Assembly (NCBI GenBank): GCA_001970955.1
Contig: MPUH01000528.1
Location: 1-47,898, forward strand
DNA from: Stentor coeruleus
Lineage: Eukaryota; Ciliophora; Heterotrichea; Heterotrichida; Stentoridae
Length of the DNA: 47,898 nucleotides
Direction of reading: 5' to 3'
Made by a program: the position numbers and the translations under genes. The notes beneath the pieces were generated by a model. The model made no database searches. It had not been told where the DNA came from and was given only the letters and a program-made list of their open reading frames with translations. Shown one piece after another: positions 42,228-47,898 of the stretch (its first letter is position 1; each line of letters begins with the position of its first letter).

Positions 42228-43052
42228 ATAATTAAGTTGAAGTTAAATGTAAGGAATAATCCTTATGTAGGAAAAAGAGGCTTTTTTTGCTGGGGATAAA
42301 AGCTTAAAGTTGGAGAATTTATATAGTTTGAATAAAAATAGTATAGCTAATAAATTGATTAATTATGGATATGATGAAATTTAGAGTTTATGGGAATAAA
42401 AGAAGATGATGATGATATGATGATAAAGTTTAATTATAGATAATGATTTTTTTATGTATTTGAGGGAATTTTTCTTCTGGTTTTTTAAAAACTGGAAAGA
42501 TGATGCTTGGTGAGATAACTTTTTTGCTAAAAAGTTTGTATTTTAGGTTTGTAGTAGAAGAAAGTACTATCATAGAATGAATAAAAAGCTTATCTTATAG
42601 TTTTAAAGTAGGCTATTTGCTGATTATATGAAGATAGTATTTGGTTTATATAAAGTAAAATTTGATTGCTCATATAATTGAAGCTCTTGAAGTATTGGGA
42701 TATTTTGAAAGAAATTTGCAAAGATAAGAATAGTAGATTTGCTATATATACTCATAGCTTATATCAATGATTTAAAACTAAATAGCGTATCTATCAGCAG
42801 CATATGCAAATAAGATATTAAGCAAAAAGATCATAAAAATTATTCATAAAAGTCAACTTGCCCTAAAAACACTTTCTATAACTAATAATTTCCAAAAAGT
42901 CTCAAAAGTCTTGCAAACTTTTTTTTGCTCATCCAAAATATCTATAAATCACATTCACAAATACAAGAATTTGTATTTCAATAAGTCATAAAAGAGTCTA
43001 ATTTCAATAATAATTATCTTTTAATCTATAAATAATATATCTACTAAGCATT
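42228..43052. other. 825-bp spacer
   Basis: AT-rich region between two convergent genes. Nothing recognised. Confidence 0.55.
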
Positions 43053-43751
43053 TTAAAATTCTTCATCTAAGTCTCTTTCCGCTGCTAAATTTTGAAGTTT
43101 AGCAAAAATCTCTAAATGGTTACTTTTCAACTTATTCTCTGTTGTTCCAAGAAAGCTATTCTCAGGAGGTTTTATAATAGATTTGTGTTCAGTAACATTT
43201 TCTTCAGTTTCCAAGTTACTTGATATTATGAATTTTGCTTCATTTATTAAAATGTCATCTTCGATATGAGTTTTCATTGTGGAAATTTCAAAAGTATCCA
43301 TGATCCTATCATGATTTCCCTCATCGTCATAAAAATCACAGAAAATCTGATTCTCATAAATCTTTGGGGCTTTTTTGCATTCTTTTTTATCGAGTTCTTT
43401 AAGTTTATCTTCAGCAATTTTCATGGTTTTTTTCTTTTTGGTATTCAAAACTTTCTTTTTTTTTAGAACTGGTGTCGGAATCAAAGATTTAGGAGCCTTA
43501 AATGTTGTGGATTGATAAGGGGACTTTTTTGATTTAGATGAATTGCTAGGACTTTGTTTTCTTGTTATAGTTTTAAGTGCTGTTTTTAGTTTAAAAAGGC
43601 TTAATTGGTCTCCATAAGGACTAACTTTGCCGGAATTACACCTTTGATGTTTAGGTTTTGTTATGATTCTGTTTGTTGCTGCTTCAAATGCGTTTACTTC
43701 TGGGGATATCCAAAACGAAGGAAAAGAATTTTTATCGACTTTTGCTTTCAT
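43053..43751 (-). CDS. Lysine-rich hypothetical protein
   Basis: 232 residues, ATG to TAA. The first half is basic (SSKSKKSPY, LKKKKVLNTKKKKTMK), the second half acidic, and no membrane segment is present. The C-terminus has a short predicted helix (IFAKLQNLAAERDLDEEF). It is probably disordered; nuclear or cytoskeletal roles are both possible. Confidence 0.62.
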   Translation of the reverse strand: MKAKVDKNSFPSFWISPEVNAFEAATNRIITKPKHQRCNSGKVSPYGDQLSLFKLKTALKTITRKQSPSNSSKSKKSPYQSTTFKAPKSLIPTPVLKKKKVLNTKKKKTMKIAEDKLKELDKKECKKAPKIYENQIFCDFYDDEGNHDRIMDTFEISTMKTHIEDDILINEAKFIISSNLETEENVTEHKSIIKPPENSFLGTTENKLKSNHLEIFAKLQNLAAERDLDEEF

Positions 43752-44237
43752 TTATTATTAGTAGTAGGTTATTATGAACATTTTAAACTATGCTGTTAAA
43801 ATTTGTCTTATATGATTTAGATACTGTTTTGATAAGTTTATATTTTCATTGGAAATATTTTCAGCTATTAGGTTAGGATTTATTATGTAAATCTATTTAA
43901 AAAATGAAAGATTTAAGCTTATTGATGATTGGCTTGTGTGATTAAATTTATTTAGTTTTTCCTACTTGAATATAATAGAACATATGATTATATATTAAAA
44001 TTGTATTTTTTCATACTATATATCTTAATAAATATTTCATTTTAAGTTCATATTCGTTCATTTATACTTTAAACAATGAAGTATTTTCTTATATTTCATA
44101 ATAATCTTTAAATCTATGTTGTAATTATAAAAAAACATAAATTTATATGAACTTTTAGTCTTTCTAACACTAAAACATATTCATTTTTTACATAATAGCA
44201 ATGATAGTTTTTCAATCTTAGCCAAAAACTTATTTGA
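43752..44237. other. 486-bp spacer
   Basis: AT-rich. Nothing recognised. Confidence 0.5.
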
Positions 44238-44478
44238 TTACTTAAACCTACTCATTTTATTTTCTGCACTCTTCAAAGCAGATGCTTGCATTATATCTAA
44301 AATCGCAAGCATTTTTTTACAACACTTTTCTCCGCATTTAGAGTCATTATTGGTTAGATCTTTTGTATCGAACTTGTTGACACACATTTTAAAGCAAGAC
44401 ACAACCATATAATTGTAAAGTCGTATCTGCTCTTGTAAAGCAATCAGCTGAGGCTGATTGATTATTTTCAAAGTTCAT
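44238..44478 (-). CDS. Tim9-like small mitochondrial import chaperone, apparent 1-nt frameshift near the start
   Basis: The body of the frame (44238-44471) has the twin CX3C pattern of small Tim proteins: CFKMC and, about 17 residues later, CGEKC, with Tim9-like spacing (LYNYMVVSCF, VNKF). These chaperones carry hydrophobic precursors across the mitochondrial intermembrane space. No ATG lies in this frame before the first motif, and a TGA overlaps the only nearby upstream ATG (44478). If the TTT at about 44470-44472 were TT, that ATG would open a full 79-residue protein of normal length. A homopolymer error or real frameshift is likely. The family call is good; the start is not. Confidence 0.75.
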
Positions 44479-44730
44479 TTATATTATAATGATAAAAAGA
44501 TAAAAATTAAGACTTTTTAAGTGGCCTTAAGATATGTGAATATTTTTAATAGGGAATTATTTTTGTTACTGAATTCATATCAAAGGATTAAATTTTAAGA
44601 GATTATAAATAGATTATTAATACTTATAATATAAGATATAAAAAAACCTACAACAAATCATATCTTATCACACAGTTTATTCCCTTATCAGGCTCATTAT
44701 TTAACATAAAACTCCATTAACAAAACTATC

Positions 44731-45681
44731 CTATAAAAAAATCATCTGTGTTGATTTCCACTTATAATACTCAGAAAACTCATCATCAGTCATCTTCACT
44801 TGCATATTCCCGTTTATCTCTTTTACATCAACAGAAACTCCTTCTATATTAAACTTTATCCCTCCATCATCCCCAGCTTTCCTTCTCTGACTTCTCCTAT
44901 CAACTTTTTGATAATATTTAATCAATTCATTATCATGTTCAGCAGCATTAATCGTATTGTTTTTGTTTTCCATTTCCAATTCAGGAAGGTTTATGTCAAC
45001 TGCATATCCTCTTCCTCCTATAGTTGGTCTTACATGTCTTACACCTGTACTTCTTTCAGGTGGAGCATCATTAATTTCTATTGCTGCACCAAAAAAAGAA
45101 GTAGGTAAAGTTACATCTAAGCATTCTTTCATAAGGTTTTCCATGTTTTTGATTTGATTTATGCCTTCTTGTCTTAGTTCTTTAGCTTTTTCAATACTGC
45201 TTTCTACTCGTTTTAGATCAGAATTTGGGCACATGTTGCATTTGTAGTTGGGAACAGCTTCTTCTATTGTGAAGTTTCTTGAGCACTTTTCACATTTGAA
45301 GAGGATTTTGTTAGCTTCTTCAACTAGGTCGTCAAGAGATTTACGTAGTTTTATAATCCTGGTACAGAGGATATTTTTTATATCTGGGTCAAACCTCCAA
45401 TATACCATACGTCCTTGGTCAGGGCCACGAGTAAACATATTACCACTTCTCTCTTCATGTCTTCTATCTCTTCTTCCTTCAATTGAAGTGAGTATCTGAT
45501 GCTTATTAAGTTCCATCAAAGCTTGGCGTACTTCTCTAAAAGGTAAATTCAGGTCCTCACTCATTTTATGTTCTTCAATAGTCCCATGAAATATTATATA
45601 TTCCACAACCACCACGGCCATCTCGTTATAAAACGCCCTTATCGTCATTCTCAGCAAATCCTCAAAAAGCTTGATGGACAT
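44731..45681 (-). CDS. GTF2E1: Transcription initiation factor TFIIE alpha subunit
   Basis: 316 residues, single exon, stop TAG. The N-terminal part (about 1-95) is the winged-helix domain (MSEDLNLPFREVRQALMELN). A zinc ribbon follows at about 128-152 (CEKC ... CNMC). Downstream are an acidic, serine-poor region and a conserved-looking C-terminal FSEYYKWKS. TFIIE alpha binds RNA polymerase II and recruits and regulates TFIIH in the preinitiation complex. Length and order of domains fit a compact family member. Confidence 0.9.
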   Translation of the reverse strand: MSIKLFEDLLRMTIRAFYNEMAVVVVEYIIFHGTIEEHKMSEDLNLPFREVRQALMELNKHQILTSIEGRRDRRHEERSGNMFTRGPDQGRMVYWRFDPDIKNILCTRIIKLRKSLDDLVEEANKILFKCEKCSRNFTIEEAVPNYKCNMCPNSDLKRVESSIEKAKELRQEGINQIKNMENLMKECLDVTLPTSFFGAAIEINDAPPERSTGVRHVRPTIGGRGYAVDINLPELEMENKNNTINAAEHDNELIKYYQKVDRRSQRRKAGDDGGIKFNIEGVSVDVKEINGNMQVKMTDDEFSEYYKWKSTQMIFL

Positions 45682-46194
45682 ACTAGATTATTATTACAAA
45701 AGAATATTTTAAATATGTAAATTATTTATTATAATCTTCAGTATCAATATTTTGTTTTTTACTTGATCTTTTAGATATTTTACTGTTCTTCATACCTTTA
45801 TTTTCTTTTTTATTCGATAAGATAATCTTAGGATTTTCGTCGTATTCAGTTATTTATCTGGTAGAGTTGAAGATAATGCAGAGAAAATTCTTTCTTGCCT
45901 GAACTATTCTTTCGTTTTACTTTTTTGAAGGCATAATGCTAGTTTTTTTGAACTTAGAATTTATTTATGCTATTCAGATTTCAAGTGTATTTTTCTTCAA
46001 TCTCTTTTATTTCATTTTTTACAGCAACTCTGAGTTCTTAGATTAGCCTTAGATTTATATTAAGGGGGAAAAAGATAATTTATTACTCTCTAGGTTTGAT
46101 GATCATGTATTTAAGTTAACAGCCTTCATAAAATGAATTAAGTTATATATAGGATGATTAGTAATATCATAGTTTAGGGTTTTATAAAAGGAAT
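45682..46194. other. 513-bp divergent spacer with possible relic coding sequence
   Basis: Between the divergent TFIIE-alpha and TRAPPC3 genes. On the minus strand two overlapping frames read partly like protein, but each has several stops (TAA, TAG, TGA). I do not call a gene. Confidence 0.5.
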
Positions 46195-46746
46195 ATGGCT
46201 AGACAACCCAGACAAGCAGAAACCGTATGGAATCAAAGTGAAAAGGTTAATGCAGAACTATTTGCCTTTACTTACGGAGCTCTTGTAGTAAAACTAATAA
46301 AAGAACTAGAAAGTCTAACCAAAGTTAATGAAACACTAGAGCAAATGGGCTACAACATTGGTGTGAGGCTGATCGATGACTTTCTTAGTAAAAATGATGT
46401 TAACTGTGAAGAACTCAAAGATACAGCTGATGCTATAGCAAAACATGGGTTTAAAGTCTATCTTGGAATAACCTGTGATGTTGTAATGGGAGATGACCAA
46501 AAAGAATTTTCTCTTATAATGACTGATAATCCTATGACAGAATATGTTGAAATGCGTGAAGGATATGGAGAACTATGCTATTGTAACATCATATGTGGGG
46601 TTATTAGAGGAGCGCTTCAGATGTTGAAATATGAATCTAAAGTATCGATTGTCAGGGATACATTGAAAAATGATGATTGCACTGAGATTAAAGTCACGAT
46701 TTTAAGTAGAAAAGTTGATGAATATGAACCTGATGAAGGAGCTTAG
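46195..46746 (+). CDS. TRAPPC3: TRAPP complex subunit 3 (Bet3)
   Basis: 183 residues, stop TAG. Collinear with the Bet3 family throughout: ELFAFTYGALVVKLIKE, MGYNIGVRLIDDFLSK, DTADAIAKHGFKVYLGIT, EFSLIMTDNPM and CGVIRGALQML. It retains the central cysteine (GITCDV) near the lipid-binding pocket region. The TRAPP complex tethers transport vesicles at the Golgi and activates Rab/Ypt1. Intronless, usual length, no anomalies. Confidence 0.96.
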   Translation: MARQPRQAETVWNQSEKVNAELFAFTYGALVVKLIKELESLTKVNETLEQMGYNIGVRLIDDFLSKNDVNCEELKDTADAIAKHGFKVYLGITCDVVMGDDQKEFSLIMTDNPMTEYVEMREGYGELCYCNIICGVIRGALQMLKYESKVSIVRDTLKNDDCTEIKVTILSRKVDEYEPDEGA

Positions 46747-47004
46747 GTTTTAGTAATATTTATAGGAAATTTATTGAGGATTTTTGTATGTTTGAAGTTG
46801 GTATAAGTGGAAACGTATTTTTTTGTGAGTGTGGTTTTGATGTGGATTAGTAATTTATTGATTTGGGAAGGGTTTAGAGGTTTTATGATTTTTCTTTGGG
46901 TTTTTGTTGTGAGAATTTTATTATAGCCTGATTTTTTATATTTTCATATCTGTTTTTATGTGCAATATAAAGAAAAATAGCATGAAATCATTGACTTAAT
47001 AAAA

Positions 47005-47607
47005 ATGCATATCATGATAATCAAGGAGCTAAACAGCTATGAAAACCGTCCTTGCAATGCTGATGAAAAGCCAAAAGTTTTCCCCTACATTGAAAAATAC
47101 TATAACAACTATTCACCAAAAGGCTTAAACTTTCCCTTATCACCAAGCCACTTAGCAAATCTCAACTACAATCCTCATAAAAAAGTACTAAAAAACAAAT
47201 ACAATTGTGGATATATACATTCACGTACACTAAGATATGATAATCCAAAGCAATTTAACTCAAAATTCATTGAGCTTAAGGATGATTTTGAAGGAAACAA
47301 TGATTATGTTGAACAAAAACGAATGCGTTCAACTTCTGAAATGTATCAAAACTCAAAGGATATGAAAAATACTATGAAATTTCCTGAAATTGGTAATTGT
47401 GCTATTATACCTAGTATAAAAGCTCCACAGAGTGTGAGAATTAATAAAGGAAGGAGGACGTCGATTGTTCGTAATAGGCCTGAGCAACAAAAAATCGAAA
47501 TTCCATTTGCCAAACCTTTTCCAAATAGTCGTTATGCTACCTCTGGGTATTTTGGAGAGTTCGAACATTCAGCGACTAGAGATGTTTCAATTGACACTAA
47601 TCTTTAA
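47005..47607 (+). CDS. Basic hypothetical protein
   Basis: 200 residues, ATG to TAA. Rich in Asn, Lys, Tyr and Pro, with short YNNYSPKGLNFPLSPSH-like patches, and no membrane segment or known domain. It resembles other disordered proline/tyrosine proteins in the window. Follows TRAPPC3 by 258 nt. Confidence 0.62.
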   Translation: MHIMIIKELNSYENRPCNADEKPKVFPYIEKYYNNYSPKGLNFPLSPSHLANLNYNPHKKVLKNKYNCGYIHSRTLRYDNPKQFNSKFIELKDDFEGNNDYVEQKRMRSTSEMYQNSKDMKNTMKFPEIGNCAIIPSIKAPQSVRINKGRRTSIVRNRPEQQKIEIPFAKPFPNSRYATSGYFGEFEHSATRDVSIDTNL

Positions 47608-47724
47608 ATAGTATTGATGTGTGAAATTTTTATATTCTGTTTAAGTTTTTAAGATGCAAGATTTTTTTTTGGATAATTTTATGATTTACTTAAAAGGTAT
47701 TTTTTATTAATGAATTAATATAGA

Positions 47725-47740
47725 GTTCACGACTGTGAAC
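47725..47740. repeat. Perfect 6-bp hairpin, GTTCAC-GACT-GTGAAC
   Basis: Lies 117 nt after the last gene and 6 nt before the CTAA repeat. It might mark a transcript end, but nothing shows that. Confidence 0.5.
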
Positions 47741-47745
47741 GATAT

Positions 47746-47746
<1 letters not shown>

Positions 47747-47780
<34 letters not shown>
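47747..47780. repeat. (CTAA)n microsatellite, about 8.5 copies
   Basis: An uninterrupted 34-bp tetranucleotide tract. It is followed by ordinary AT-rich sequence to the window end, so it is not a terminal telomere. Confidence 0.95.
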
Positions 47781-47898
47781 TTAAACTCCAATTTCATCAT
47801 CAAAAAAAAAAAATTCAATATCAATCTTTAAATTATTCATATAATTTTTATTGTCAACTAAAATCCGAATAAAATCAATCGCATCCACAATAAAAAAT

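Noticed and set aside
47747..47780. (CTAA)n as a telomere or internal telomere patch
   Set aside because: It is a pure tetranucleotide, short, and followed by normal sequence. It does not look like a chromosome end.

Overview
The window looks like macronuclear DNA of a heterotrich ciliate, most likely Stentor or a close relative. Three things point there. Seven introns of only 15-16 nt can be placed exactly from the reading frames. Long genes stay open under the standard code and end in TAA or TAG. A P4-ATPase/guanylyl cyclase fusion of the kind known in ciliates and other alveolates is present. I found no tRNA, rRNA, CRISPR array or intact mobile element.

Layout. 1-2.3 kb is AT-rich spacer with a short tandem repeat and one possible broken gene. 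2.3-8.0 kb holds two receptors on the minus strand, 20 nt apart: a dual Venus-flytrap multi-TM receptor and a 7TM receptor fused to a phosphatidylinositol phosphate kinase. 8.0-10.4 kb is spacer with possible decayed coding sequence. 10.4-25.9 kb is dense: RING protein, small 4-TM protein, P4-ATPase/guanylyl cyclase, ELP3, CCCH protein, RCC1-coiled-coil protein, long-chain acyl-CoA synthetase and a small basic protein. A coiled-coil gene lies at 27-28 kb, followed by a 5.9 kb gene desert. 33.9-47.6 kb carries a Mei2-type RRM gene with an internal TAA, two small basic proteins, a Cache/TPR sensor, a mitochondrial carrier, two more basic proteins, a Tim9-like chaperone, TFIIE-alpha, TRAPPC3 and a final hypothetical gene.

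Themes. Four genes are sensory or second-messenger membrane proteins (dual-flytrap receptor, 7TM-PIP kinase, P4-ATPase/guanylyl cyclase, Cache/TPR protein). The rest is mainly housekeeping: tRNA modification, transcription initiation, vesicle tethering, mitochondrial import and transport, lipid activation. There is no operon-like pathway, but the spacing is very tight: 20 nt between the two receptors, 47 nt between divergent starts, and one convergent pair whose stop codons touch.

Assembly caution. The window has eight single-N positions, each flanked by a direct duplication of 21-115 bp. These look like contig ends joined without merging the overlap. They insert extra residues into the cyclase and ELP3 and create false frameshifts in the acyl-CoA synthetase and the Cache/TPR gene. 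Lengths quoted as corrected have one copy removed.
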